Below are positions 17,143 to 24,339 of a stretch of 37,857 nt of DNA, in pieces. The position numbers and the translations under genes are program-made. Every line of letters starts with the position of its first letter. Position 1 is the first letter of the stretch. The DNA is from Clostridiaceae bacterium (GTDB lineage: Bacteria; Bacillota; Clostridia; Lachnospirales; Lachnospiraceae). Under the pieces are notes generated by a model. The model saw nothing but the letters and a program-made list of their open reading frames with translations, was not told the origin of the DNA and ran no database searches. The stretch spans positions 1 through 37,857 of the forward strand of contig CAJTGF010000052.1 in the NCBI GenBank assembly GCA_910575585.1. Direction: 5' to 3'.

Positions 17143-17430
17143 ATGGAGAAAGACATTGTTGCCGCAATCCTGCGGTATCTGAAACAAAGCCCTTTGTGCT
17201 TCGCATGGAAAACCCACGGCGGGATGTACGGCACAGCGGGTATCCCGGACATTATCGCCTGCATAGGCGGAAAGTTTTATGCTTTCGAGGTGAAGCAGCC
17301 CGGCGGGCGGCTCTCCCGATTGCAGGAAGTAACTTTGAAAAAGATTGAGGCCGCTGGCGGCGTGGCTGTTATGGTGACTTCGGTGGATGAAGTCAAGAAG
17401 GCGCTGGCGGGGAAAGGAGAAACATTATGA
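17143..17430 (+). CDS. VRR-NUC domain nuclease
   Basis: A 95-residue stand-alone VRR-NUC nuclease. The PD-(D/E)xK core is visible: GIPD (33-36) and FEVKQPGGRLS (48-58, catalytic Glu49 and Lys51), with an early Glu in the first helix. Family members cut branched or structured DNA, which would suit resolution of replication intermediates before packaging. The stop overlaps the next gene. The candidate origin lies directly upstream. Confidence 0.9.
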   Translation: MEKDIVAAILRYLKQSPLCFAWKTHGGMYGTAGIPDIIACIGGKFYAFEVKQPGGRLSRLQEVTLKKIEAAGGVAVMVTSVDEVKKALAGKGETL

Positions 17431-17846
17431 CGGCGAAGGAATATCTCGGCCAAGCGTACCGGATCGACCAGCGGATCAACAGCAAGCTGGAACAGGTGGC
17501 GAGCCTGCGGGCGCTGGCGACCAAAGCGACCTCCACCCTTTCCGATACCCCGCAAAGCGGGAGCCGGAACGTGCAGGCAACGGAGGCCACCATTGTAAAG
17601 ATTGTGGACTTGGAGAATGAAATCAACGAGGACATAGATACCCTCGTGGACTTGAAGCGGGAAATCGTGGGCGTTATCAAGCACATACAAAACCCGGAAT
17701 ACCAGACGCTTTTGGAGCTTCGGTATCTTTGCTTCTACTCATGGGAGAAGGTGGCTGTGGAGATGGAGTATGACCTGCGGTATATGCACAAGCTCCACCG
17801 GAAGGCGCTGGAACAATGCTCGGCATTTATCCCGGCTGGGGAATAA
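17427..17846 (+). CDS. DUF1492/ArpU-like late transcription regulator
   Basis: A 139-residue helical protein of the DUF1492 type: an N-terminal coiled coil (MTAKEYLGQAYRIDQRIN opening), a middle DLENEINEDIDTLVDLK helix and a C-terminal sigma-4-like helix-turn-helix (about 98-130: TLLELRYLCFYSWEKVAVEM). Proteins of this family sit at the end of phage early operons and switch on late genes. Its position just before the break in gene order, with the GACAC repeats at 18705-18729 a little further on, fits that role. Confidence 0.85.
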   Translation: MTAKEYLGQAYRIDQRINSKLEQVASLRALATKATSTLSDTPQSGSRNVQATEATIVKIVDLENEINEDIDTLVDLKREIVGVIKHIQNPEYQTLLELRYLCFYSWEKVAVEMEYDLRYMHKLHRKALEQCSAFIPAGE

Positions 17847-17852
17847 TGAAAT

Positions 17853-17898
17853 ATTGGGAAGGGACACTTTCAAATATGAATATATGTCCCTTCCCAAT
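17853..17898. repeat. Perfect 14-bp inverted repeat between convergent genes
   Basis: ATTGGGAAGGGACA (17853-17866) is the exact reverse complement of TGTCCCTTCCCAAT (17885-17898), with an 18-base AT-rich loop. It lies between the convergent late regulator and the reverse-strand cargo gene. It could be a bidirectional terminator, though no long T run follows on either side, or mark the edge of the inserted AT-rich segment. Confidence 0.75.
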
Positions 17899-17906
17899 GA
17901 TTAAAC

Positions 17907-18623
17907 TTAGATTGTTTGTCGAGATATATAATCTTTCAAAAAGCGAATACATCCTTCAACAAAATAGAATACAAATTTTTCATAGTTTAGTGTGGTTTCA
18001 AAACGGTAAGTTATTGGTTTACCTTTACATTTCTGATAACAGCTTATCATTTGATCGTCTGTTGACATTGAGGTAAGCCAGATAGAATCACTATCATGGC
18101 TAAAAACCTGCATAGACCAAAAATCACCTTCATGAGCTGCCATGCAGCGAATCCTAAATAAAATCATGGAGAAATCGCTTATTGATAACGAATAATACTC
18201 TTTAGTATCAAATAGTAGTCGTGACTTTTCATCCATTTCATAATCAGGTTCAAGACCCATAAATCTAAAATGGCTCAGTATGTATTGCTGCCCGTCTTGA
18301 CTGATATAATCATTATAAAAATTAACGATACTTTGTTGGTTATCGTTGAGAGCGTAAATGGCTTCAAGACCTGTTCTTAAAAATAGAACACGCAATGGAT
18401 CACGCTTCGGTCGGATGATTTCTATATCGTTAGCAAGTGTTACAAAGTTATAAATTTGGTTCATCATTCGCCGAGGCGTTTTATCTATATCGTCATGTTT
18501 GAATACGGAAATAAAGAATGTATTCATATCTTCTTTTGTGCCGAAATAAGGTGAATAAAATTCTTCGTATTTAAGCTGGTATTCATAAGGGAATCCGGCT
18601 ATCTCAAAAACATTTTCTGCCAT
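17907..18623 (-). CDS. AT-rich cargo (moron-like) protein of unknown function
   Basis: A 238-residue protein on the strand opposite to all its neighbours, in a clearly AT-richer segment (about 17870-18705). ATG 18621-18623 has AAAGGAG 8 bases before it; an ATG 42 bases further upstream lacks one. It has no signal peptide, membrane segment or catalytic motif I recognise; it is rich in aromatic residues with a mixed helical pattern. Reverse-strand AT-rich genes at late control regions in prophages are often lysogenic-conversion or superinfection-exclusion genes, which is the best guess here. Confidence 0.7.
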   Translation of the reverse strand: MAENVFEIAGFPYEYQLKYEEFYSPYFGTKEDMNTFFISVFKHDDIDKTPRRMMNQIYNFVTLANDIEIIRPKRDPLRVLFLRTGLEAIYALNDNQQSIVNFYNDYISQDGQQYILSHFRFMGLEPDYEMDEKSRLLFDTKEYYSLSISDFSMILFRIRCMAAHEGDFWSMQVFSHDSDSIWLTSMSTDDQMISCYQKCKGKPITYRFETTLNYEKFVFYFVEGCIRFLKDYISRQTI

Positions 18624-18704
18624 AATATTACTCCTTTCTCGGAAATTTGTAATATAGCTTACCATATTTCAGAGTGATATTCAACCATAGAACTTATTTA
18701 AGAG

Positions 18705-18729
18705 GACACTAAAAGACATAGAAAGACAC
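18705..18729 (+). promoter_or_regulatory. Three GACAC/T direct repeats at 10-bp spacing, candidate late operator
   Basis: GACAC (18705-18709), GACAT (18715-18719) and GACAC (18725-18729) repeat every 10 bases, one DNA helical turn, each in an A-rich setting. They precede a possible late promoter in CTGGTAGTATTAC (18739-18751). In phages with ArpU/RinA-type regulators such repeats could be the activator site. Binding is inferred from position only. Confidence 0.45.
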
Positions 18730-18780
18730 CCTGAAAATCTGGTAGTATTACAATAGCAACAAAAGCAGGAATACAGGACG

Positions 18781-18814
18781 GCCTTCGCAGGAGCAATCTG
18801 CGGGGGCTTTTCTT
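18781..18814 (+). terminator. Terminator-like hairpin before the HNH gene
   Basis: GCCTTCGCAG (18781-18790) pairs over 10 positions with CTGCGGGGGC (18798-18807), including two G-U pairs, with a 7-base loop and TTTTCTT after it. It lies between the candidate late promoter and the first late gene, so an antitermination step is possible. Confidence 0.6.
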
Positions 18815-18838
18815 ATGCCCGAAAGGAGGCGGCAGCTT

Positions 18839-19201
18839 ATGCCATACAAACCCAAGCGCCCCTGTTCCTATCCCGGATGCCCGCGCCTTACGGACGGGCG
18901 CTATTGTGAGGAACACCAGAAAATTGTCACGGCGCATTATAACAAGTACGGGCGCGACCCGGCCAGTAAGCGGCGCTATGGCCGCGCATGGAAACGGATT
19001 CGTGACCGCTATATCAGCGAACACCCGCTCTGTGAGAAATGTAAGGAGGCCGGGAAGCTGACCCCTGCTGAGGAGGTTCACCATGTAACGCCATTGTCGC
19101 GCGGCGGCACCCATGACCGGAATAACCTCATGGCCTTATGTAAGAAATGCCACTCTGAAATTACTGCGCGGGAAGGCGGACGCTGGGAACGCCGACGGTA
19201 A
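18839..19201 (+). CDS. HNH endonuclease, packaging-associated
   Basis: A 120-residue HNH nuclease. The motif is EVHHVTP (79-85), N95/N96 and H105; CEKC (65-68) and CKKC (101-104) form the structural zinc site. An HNH protein directly before the small terminase is usual in HK97/cos-type siphoviruses, where it works with the terminase in cutting concatemers. ATG 18839 has AAAGGAGG just upstream; an in-frame ATG at 18815 lies in the preceding hairpin region. Confidence 0.92.
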   Translation: MPYKPKRPCSYPGCPRLTDGRYCEEHQKIVTAHYNKYGRDPASKRRYGRAWKRIRDRYISEHPLCEKCKEAGKLTPAEEVHHVTPLSRGGTHDRNNLMALCKKCHSEITAREGGRWERRR

Positions 19202-19323
19202 GCAGGGGGGAAGAAAATCTCTACGCCGGGCCGGGCGGGCAGCGGGCGTGGGGTATCGCGTGAAAAATCGCGCTTTCAAGTTGGGTATATGCCCGCAGTT
19301 TCAAGGAAGGAGGTGGCGGCCTT

Positions 19324-19866
19324 ATGGCAAACGGCCACGGTGGTGCGCGGATCGGCGCGGGCCAGAAGAAAAAAGCGTTGTCGGATAAAATCGTGGAAGG
19401 CAACCCCGGCAAGCGCAAGCTGACGGTCATGGAGTTTTCGGATACCGCCGACCTTCAAGGGGAGCAGATGCCGCCGCCCCGTGATTTTCTGGCGGCGCAC
19501 CAAAAGAGCGGCAGGGAGCTTCTGGCCGTGGAGGTTTACGAGCGCACTTGGACGTGGCTCCATGAGCGGGCCTGCGACCACCTGATACCGGCGCAGATTT
19601 TGGAACAGTACGCTATGGCAATCTCCCGCTGGATACAGTGCGAGGAGGCGATCTCGGAGTTTGGCTTCCTTGCCAAGCACCCGACCACGGGGAACGCGAT
19701 CCCGTCGCCCTATGTTTCCATGAGCCAGAGCTTTTCCAAGCAGGCCAACAACCTGTGGTTCCAGATTTACCAAGTCGTCCGGGAGAACTGCTCCGCCGAG
19801 TACAAAGGGGCAACCCCGCACGACGATATGATGGAGAAGCTCCTTTCCGCCCGGCGCGGCGGTTAA
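19324..19866 (+). CDS. terS: Phage terminase small subunit, P27 family
   Basis: A 180-residue protein with the P27-type opening: GGARIGAGQKKK (about 6-17) followed by IVEGNPGKRKL (about 22-32). It recognises viral DNA for packaging and recruits the large subunit. AGGAGGTGGCGGCCTT precedes the ATG. The large subunit, usually the next gene, is here about 8.3 kb downstream. Confidence 0.9.
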   Translation: MANGHGGARIGAGQKKKALSDKIVEGNPGKRKLTVMEFSDTADLQGEQMPPPRDFLAAHQKSGRELLAVEVYERTWTWLHERACDHLIPAQILEQYAMAISRWIQCEEAISEFGFLAKHPTTGNAIPSPYVSMSQSFSKQANNLWFQIYQVVRENCSAEYKGATPHDDMMEKLLSARRGG

Positions 19867-19891
19867 AAGATAAATTTAACGGAGGTTTAGC

Positions 19892-20479
19892 ATGAATATA
19901 TTACAGCTCCCTTTGGAGGAGGTACACCCTTACGAAAACAATCCGAGAAAGAACGATAATGCCGTGGACGCGGTGGCGGCCAGCATTAAGCAGTATGGTT
20001 TTCTTGTCCCTCTGGTGATCTCTGCCGAGTATGAGATCATTGCCGGACATACCCGGTACAAGGCGGCGGGGAGGCTTGGCCTTTCCACGGTTCCCTGCGT
20101 CATTGCTGACGAGCTGACCGAGGATCAGATAAAAGCCTTCCGGCTGGCGGACAACAAGGTGGGCGAGCTGGCACAGTGGGACGTGGATTTGCTCCCGTTG
20201 GAGCTGGCGGACATTGCGCAGGATATGACGGTGTTCGGTTTTGAGAGCATTTCCGAGGAGGAATTTGGCGAGGAATTTACGCTGGATTCCGGCGAGAAAA
20301 AGCCCTACCAGCAGATCAGCCTTACCCTGCACGACAAGCAGGCGGAGCTTATCATGGCCTGCATTGATTACGTCCACGCCCACGAGGAAGTCGGGGAAAC
20401 CTTCGGCAATGAGAACCGGAAGGGCAACGGCGTGTATGAGGTGGTGCGGCAATGGGCAGAGCAAAAGAAATTAGTCTGA
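19892..20479 (+). CDS. ParB N-terminal domain protein
   Basis: A 195-residue protein with a ParB/sulfiredoxin-like domain in the first 100 residues: VHPYENNPRKND (about 10-21), then the signature IIAGHTRYKAAGRLG (about 49-63). Phage relatives often accompany DNA methyltransferases or modification enzymes; the ParB fold can bind CTP or nucleotide. The C-terminal half is acidic and without a known domain. Its end overlaps the first Mom-type gene by 28 bases, showing coupled expression with the modification genes. Confidence 0.82.
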   Translation: MNILQLPLEEVHPYENNPRKNDNAVDAVAASIKQYGFLVPLVISAEYEIIAGHTRYKAAGRLGLSTVPCVIADELTEDQIKAFRLADNKVGELAQWDVDLLPLELADIAQDMTVFGFESISEEEFGEEFTLDSGEKKPYQQISLTLHDKQAELIMACIDYVHAHEEVGETFGNENRKGNGVYEVVRQWAEQKKLV

Positions 20480-21195
20480 AAGTGATACCGGGGAAGGTGG
20501 CAAACCCATTCATGCGGCGGCACCATTACAGCGGTACGGTGGTAAACAATAGCTGCCTGCATTTTGGCGTATTCTTAGACGGGCGGCTTCATGGCGTTAT
20601 GAGCTATGGGCCGAGCCTGAACAAATCCAAAATCCTGCCGCTGGTGGCCGGGACTGGCTGGAATGAGTATCTGGAATTAAATCGGATGGCCTTTGACTGC
20701 GTCCTTCCGCGCAATTCCGAGAGCCGGGCAATCTCCCTGAGCATTAAGCTGCTCAAAAAGTATGCGCCCCATGTCAAGTGGATCATCAGCTTTGCGGATG
20801 CCTGCTCCTGCGGCGACGGGGCAATCTACCGGGCCAGCAATTTTATCCTGACCGGCATTAAGGAAAATGAAGCGCTCTGCCTGCTGCCGGACGGCACGAA
20901 AATCCACAAGCTGACACTGGAAGCAAATCCGCTGGCCCCGCGCAAGGAGCTGGGCGGGCGTTCCTTCTTTGACGTGACCGACGGCAACTTTAGCTGGGGC
21001 CGGTACATGGAGGCAGCAGGCGGCACATTGCTTTCCGGCTACCAGCTCCGCTATATCTATTTCATAGACAAGGCGAAGCGGAAAGATTTGACCGTCCCGG
21101 AAATCCCCTATTCCCGCATTGACGAGATGGGGGCTGGGATGTATAAGGGCGAAAAAATGACACTGGCCGAGCGCCATGTGGGAAAGGAGGCGTAA
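20452..21195 (+). CDS. Mom-family DNA-modification protein, copy 1
   Basis: A 247-residue protein that I place in the Mom (adenine methylcarbamoylation) family, a GNAT-fold group. Conserved stretches are HHYSGTVVNNSCLHFGVF (about 24-41), ELNRMAFD (about 75-82), PRNSESRAISLSIK (about 86-99), ISFADACSCGDGAIYRASNF (about 112-131) and YQLRYIYFID. Mu Mom converts adenine in DNA to a bulky N6-modified base that resists restriction; the same role is likely here. It is about 70 percent identical to the next gene by eye and overlaps the ParB gene. Confidence 0.72.
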   Translation: MGRAKEISLKVIPGKVANPFMRRHHYSGTVVNNSCLHFGVFLDGRLHGVMSYGPSLNKSKILPLVAGTGWNEYLELNRMAFDCVLPRNSESRAISLSIKLLKKYAPHVKWIISFADACSCGDGAIYRASNFILTGIKENEALCLLPDGTKIHKLTLEANPLAPRKELGGRSFFDVTDGNFSWGRYMEAAGGTLLSGYQLRYIYFIDKAKRKDLTVPEIPYSRIDEMGAGMYKGEKMTLAERHVGKEA

Positions 21196-21197
21196 GG

Positions 21198-21944
21198 ATG
21201 GGCCGGGCAAAAGAGATTGTGATGAAAGTGATCCCCGCAAAGGTGGCGACCCCGTTTATGAAGGCCCACCATTACAGCGGCAAGGTGGTGAATAACAGCA
21301 CGCTCCATTTTGGCGTGTTCTTGGACGGCCAGCTCCACGGCGTTATGAGCTACGGGCCGAGCCTCGACAAGTCAAAGATAATCGGGCTGGTGAAGGATAC
21401 CGGCTGGAATGAATTTCTGGAACTGAACCGGATGGCCTTTGACAGCTACCTTCCCCGCAATTCCGAGAGCCGGGCGATCTCCATGAGCATTAAGCTCATA
21501 AAGAAATATGCGCCGCAGATCAAGTGGATCATCAGCTTTGCCGATGCCTGCTCCTGTGGGGACGGAACCATTTACCGGGCCAGCAACTTTGTCCTGACCG
21601 GCATTAAGGAAAACTTAAACCTTGCGGAGCTTCCTGACGGCTCCCACGTCCATAAGATGACGTTAGCCAGTAACCCCACTTCTCCCCGGAAGGAGCTGGG
21701 CGGCCTGACCTTTTTTGATGTGACGGGCGGCACCTATAATTTCAAGAAATATCTGGACTATGTGGGGGCCACACCGATCCCCGGCTATCAGCTCCGCTAT
21801 ATCTATTTCATAGATAAGAAAAAGCGGCAGGATTTGACGGTGCCGGAGGTTCCGTTCTCCATGATTGACGAGCTGGGGGCCGGGATGTATAAAGGCGAGA
21901 AGGTATCGCAGGCCGAGCGGCACAGCAAACTTACGCCGGAGTAA
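21198..21944 (+). CDS. Mom-family DNA-modification protein, copy 2
   Basis: A 248-residue tandem paralogue of the previous gene, beginning 2 bases after its stop. The same blocks are kept (HHYSGKVVNNSTLHFGVF, PRNSESRAISMSIK, FADACSCGDGTIYRASNF, YQLRYIYFID), while the segments around residues 60-70, 135-150 and 175-195 differ. That pattern fits duplication followed by change of target or substrate recognition, or formation of a hetero-oligomer. The role in anti-restriction DNA modification is inferred from the family. Confidence 0.72.
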   Translation: MGRAKEIVMKVIPAKVATPFMKAHHYSGKVVNNSTLHFGVFLDGQLHGVMSYGPSLDKSKIIGLVKDTGWNEFLELNRMAFDSYLPRNSESRAISMSIKLIKKYAPQIKWIISFADACSCGDGTIYRASNFVLTGIKENLNLAELPDGSHVHKMTLASNPTSPRKELGGLTFFDVTGGTYNFKKYLDYVGATPIPGYQLRYIYFIDKKKRQDLTVPEVPFSMIDELGAGMYKGEKVSQAERHSKLTPE

Positions 21945-21959
21945 CGCTCCGGCCATCAT

Positions 21960-22029
21960 GCGCGGATAGGCTAAGGGCAGACCGCCCGCCAACCGGCGGG
22001 AAATGGCGGTTCGATTCCGCACTCCGCGC
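21960..22029 (+). other. tRNA-like sequence, non-canonical
   Basis: GCGCGGA (21960-21966) pairs perfectly with TCCGCGC (22023-22029) like an acceptor stem. TA and GGCT-AAGGGCA-GACC resemble a D arm (one mismatch). CCCGCC-AACC-GGCGGG forms a strong stem where the anticodon arm would be, and GCGGTTCGATTCCGC is an almost perfect T arm. The anticodon loop is too short and lacks T33, so a working tRNA is unlikely. It may be a decayed tRNA or a tRNA mimic. Confidence 0.45.
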
Positions 22030-22044
22030 TCTAAATTTCCGCCC

Positions 22045-22073
22045 TTGCTTTCCACGGGCTTTCAGGGTAATCT
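22045..22073 (+). promoter_or_regulatory. Repeated cassette promoter, copy 1
   Basis: TTGCTT (22045-22050), 17 bases, TAATCT (22068-22073), then 31 bases to the ATG at 22105. This is the most divergent of five copies (spacer ends TTTCAGGG). It drives the zinc-ribbon gene and the ParB-methyltransferase. The tRNA-like hairpin stands directly upstream where three other copies have a terminator. Confidence 0.6.
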
Positions 22074-22104
22074 GTCGTCACATTTTGAAAGCGAGGGATT
22101 TATT

Positions 22105-22539
22105 ATGAGCGAGCAGTATTTGAAAATCGGGAGCTATACGCCGGAAAAGGACGGTAAAGAGGCGGTCATAGAACGGGACTATTTTCAGCAGGGCTGGATC
22201 GTAAAGGACGAGGAGGCCTTTCTGAAATTCCCGGATAAGGTCTGCTATGTGCCGGAGCTTTCCAACGAGGGCTATACCCGGCAGGATTTTCTGGATATGT
22301 GTAACGGGCAGGAGGAATTTGCCACCATGCTGTTTGAAATGGTGGACTGGCAGAGCCCGGAAACTTTGAAAAATGAGCTGTTCGATATGCGGGAGATTGA
22401 CTTCTGCCCGGTATGCAAAAAGCTCTATTTCATGGCAGGGGAACAAAAGCCCTGCCCGATATGCGGGAGAAACCCGGAGGAGGTAGAACATGCAGATACA
22501 GAAAGTGAGCGCCGACCGTCTGAACCCGGCGGCCTATAA
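22105..22539 (+). CDS. Zinc-ribbon protein of unknown function
   Basis: A 144-residue acidic protein. The C-terminal part has a two-pair zinc ribbon, CPVC (about 104-107) and CPIC (about 121-124). The N-terminal hundred residues contain no known domain. The ATG sits 31 bases after the repeated -10 box, as in the sister units, which supports the start. Its 3' end overlaps the methyltransferase gene by 50 bases. The name of the family is unknown to me. Confidence 0.65.
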   Translation: MSEQYLKIGSYTPEKDGKEAVIERDYFQQGWIVKDEEAFLKFPDKVCYVPELSNEGYTRQDFLDMCNGQEEFATMLFEMVDWQSPETLKNELFDMREIDFCPVCKKLYFMAGEQKPCPICGRNPEEVEHADTESERRPSEPGGL

Positions 22540-23788
22540 CCCGCGCCGGGATTTGAAGCCCGGCGACAAGGACTATGAAAAACTGAAACGCTCCATTGAG
22601 GAGTTTGGATTTGTGGAGCCGGTGGTCTGGAATAAAGCCACCGGCTTTGTAGTGGGCGGCCACCAGCGGTTGAAGGTCTTGCTGGATATGGGCGAAACCG
22701 AGATCGACTGCGTTGTGGTGGACTTGGAGCCGGAAAAGGAAAAGGCGCTGAACCTTGCCCTCAACCGGATTCAGGGCGATTGGGACGAAGGGAAGCTGGC
22801 GGAGGTGCTGGCCGATCTGGACGCTTCCGCCTTCGACGTATCCTTTACCGGATTTGACGCGGAGGAGATCGACGCATTGATGAACAAATTTTACTCCGCC
22901 GAGGCGCAGGAGGATGATTTTGACCGGGAAAAAGCGGCGGCGGAAATGGAAGCCGCTGGCGGCACGTCCGCCCGGCCCGGCGACCTTTGGGAGCTGGGGG
23001 ATCACCGCCTGCTGTGTGCAGACGGGGCCTGTGCGGAGGATATGGAGCGGCTCATGGAAAATGAGCGGGCCGCCTGCGCCATTACCGCGCCGCCCCTCGG
23101 CTCCCGGAAGGAATATGTGAAGGAAGGGCTGGCCCCGTGGCTCTCCCGCATGGGCGAGGCCGCACAAAACCTCTGCCGCCATGCGGAGATCATCTGCTGG
23201 AACATGGGCGACCTGTTCGCCACCGGGACGCAGTATGTGGAACCCACCGGCTTTTACAGCATGAAGCTGTTTTCCGACTGCAATTTCCGCCCGCTCTGGA
23301 TACGGGTGTGGAAAAAGCAGGGGCAGCAGGCCCGCGCCGGTTCCACGCACCTAAACAGCGCAAAGCCCCAGCGCCAGTTTGAATATCTGGCTGCCTTTGC
23401 CGGGGAGCAGGCGGAGGAATACAACCTGCCGGAATATGCTTGGGTGTCCGCCTTTGCGGCCCACAATTACCACTTCGTGAAGCGCCTTACCAAAGAGGAG
23501 CGCCGCAAGTGGGGCTATGCCGGAGTATGGGAGATTTCCGCGCCAGCGCCCGATACGGACGGGACGCTCCCGGTTCCCGTGGAGCTGCCGTGGCGGTGCA
23601 TGAAGATGCACTCCGATCCGGGCGGCCTGATCCTCGACCCCTTCGCCGGGGGCGGCTCCACGCTGATCGCCGCCGAGCAGAGCGGGCGGCGGTGTTTCTG
23701 TATGGAGAGCGACCCGGCCTCCTGCGAGCTTATCGTCATGCGCTGGGAGCAGTTTACCGGGGAAAAGGCGGTTAAAAAATATGTTTAA
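22490..23788 (+). CDS. ParB-DNA methyltransferase fusion with altered motif IV
   Basis: A 432-residue protein. Residues about 1-110 are a ParB domain (NPRRD at 17-21, VVGGHQRLKVLLD at about 54-66). Residues about 160-432 are a DNA adenine/cytosine-N4-type methyltransferase. The AdoMet motif LDPFAGGGST (about 382-391) is intact, but the catalytic motif IV, normally (D/S/N)PP(Y/F), reads TAPPLG, with Ala200-Pro-Pro-Leu203. A catalytically weak or differently acting enzyme is therefore possible. Such fusions are common next to terminase genes in Firmicute phages, where they modify phage DNA. No terminator follows. Confidence 0.82.
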   Translation: MQIQKVSADRLNPAAYNPRRDLKPGDKDYEKLKRSIEEFGFVEPVVWNKATGFVVGGHQRLKVLLDMGETEIDCVVVDLEPEKEKALNLALNRIQGDWDEGKLAEVLADLDASAFDVSFTGFDAEEIDALMNKFYSAEAQEDDFDREKAAAEMEAAGGTSARPGDLWELGDHRLLCADGACAEDMERLMENERAACAITAPPLGSRKEYVKEGLAPWLSRMGEAAQNLCRHAEIICWNMGDLFATGTQYVEPTGFYSMKLFSDCNFRPLWIRVWKKQGQQARAGSTHLNSAKPQRQFEYLAAFAGEQAEEYNLPEYAWVSAFAAHNYHFVKRLTKEERRKWGYAGVWEISAPAPDTDGTLPVPVELPWRCMKMHSDPGGLILDPFAGGGSTLIAAEQSGRRCFCMESDPASCELIVMRWEQFTGEKAVKKYV

Positions 23789-23806
23789 GAATTTTTGTTT
23801 TTGAGC

Positions 23807-23835
23807 TTGCCTTTTGAGGTGTTCCAGAGTAATCT
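23807..23835 (+). promoter_or_regulatory. Repeated cassette promoter, copy 2
   Basis: TTGCCT (23807-23812), 17 bases ending GTTCCAGAG, TAATCT (23830-23835), then 31 bases to the ATG at 23867. Downstream CTGCTCACATCAAA matches the leader of the other copies. No terminator precedes this copy. Confidence 0.7.
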
Positions 23836-23866
23836 CTGCTCACATCAAACGAAGGAGGTCATCCAC

Positions 23867-24238
23867 ATGACAATGATAGAAAGAGTAAGCAGCTTCAAGA
23901 ACGAATATTTTAACGCCTTAATCGAGAAATACACCGACAGAAAGCAGGCTCCGGAAAGCCACGGCATGAACCGCGCCATCCGCGCCTATCTGGAAAGCAA
24001 CGACGAGAACCTTTCCGAGCTTATGGTGAGCGATATGCCCTTTATGCAGGATATGGACGACTTCATGGGAACTATTGAAGCGGCGGGCATTACGGAATTT
24101 CTTCTCTGTGATACCTCCACGGCCCTTATGGAAACCCTGCACTACCTCATGGGGCATGGCTGGCAGATAACCGGAACCTGTGAATTTTCTACCAGCCCTT
24201 ATACGAAACGGCAGGGGCTGCGCATGAAAAAGGCATAA
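23867..24238 (+). CDS. Orphan accessory protein
   Basis: A 123-residue acidic protein (many Asp, Glu and Met) with no family I can name. It appears alpha-helical in the first half (FKNEYFNALIEKY) with an alpha/beta C-terminus ending in a basic tail. It is the only gene in its unit: repeated promoter upstream, intrinsic terminator 10 bases after its stop. Small acidic single-gene phage cassettes are often anti-defence proteins, but nothing here proves it. Confidence 0.65.
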   Translation: MTMIERVSSFKNEYFNALIEKYTDRKQAPESHGMNRAIRAYLESNDENLSELMVSDMPFMQDMDDFMGTIEAAGITEFLLCDTSTALMETLHYLMGHGWQITGTCEFSTSPYTKRQGLRMKKA

Positions 24239-24242
24239 AAAG

Positions 24243-24267
24243 AAAAGGCCCGGAAACGGGCTTTTTT
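24243..24267 (+). terminator. Cassette terminator 1
   Basis: GCCCG (24248-24252), GAAA tetraloop, CGGGC (24257-24261) and six Ts, with flanking A/T pairing. It ends the 23867 unit and runs straight into promoter copy 3. Confidence 0.85.
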
Positions 24268-24279
24268 CCGTCGTGAGCC

Positions 24280-24308
24280 TTGTCTTTCAGGCGGTCTAAG
24301 GGTAATCT
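24280..24308 (+). promoter_or_regulatory. Repeated cassette promoter, copy 3
   Basis: TTGTCT (24280-24285), 17 bases, TAATCT (24303-24308), then 31 bases to the ATG at 24340. GTGAGCC stands just before the -35 and GTGTCACACCAAAAAA after the -10, both shared with copies 4 and 5. Confidence 0.75.
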
Positions 24309-24339
24309 GTGTCACACCAAAAAAGGAAGGAGGTTTGGT

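Noticed and set aside
21960-22029. A functional tRNA gene
   Set aside because: The anticodon loop is too short and lacks T33, and the D stem has a mismatch, so only a tRNA-like label is supported.
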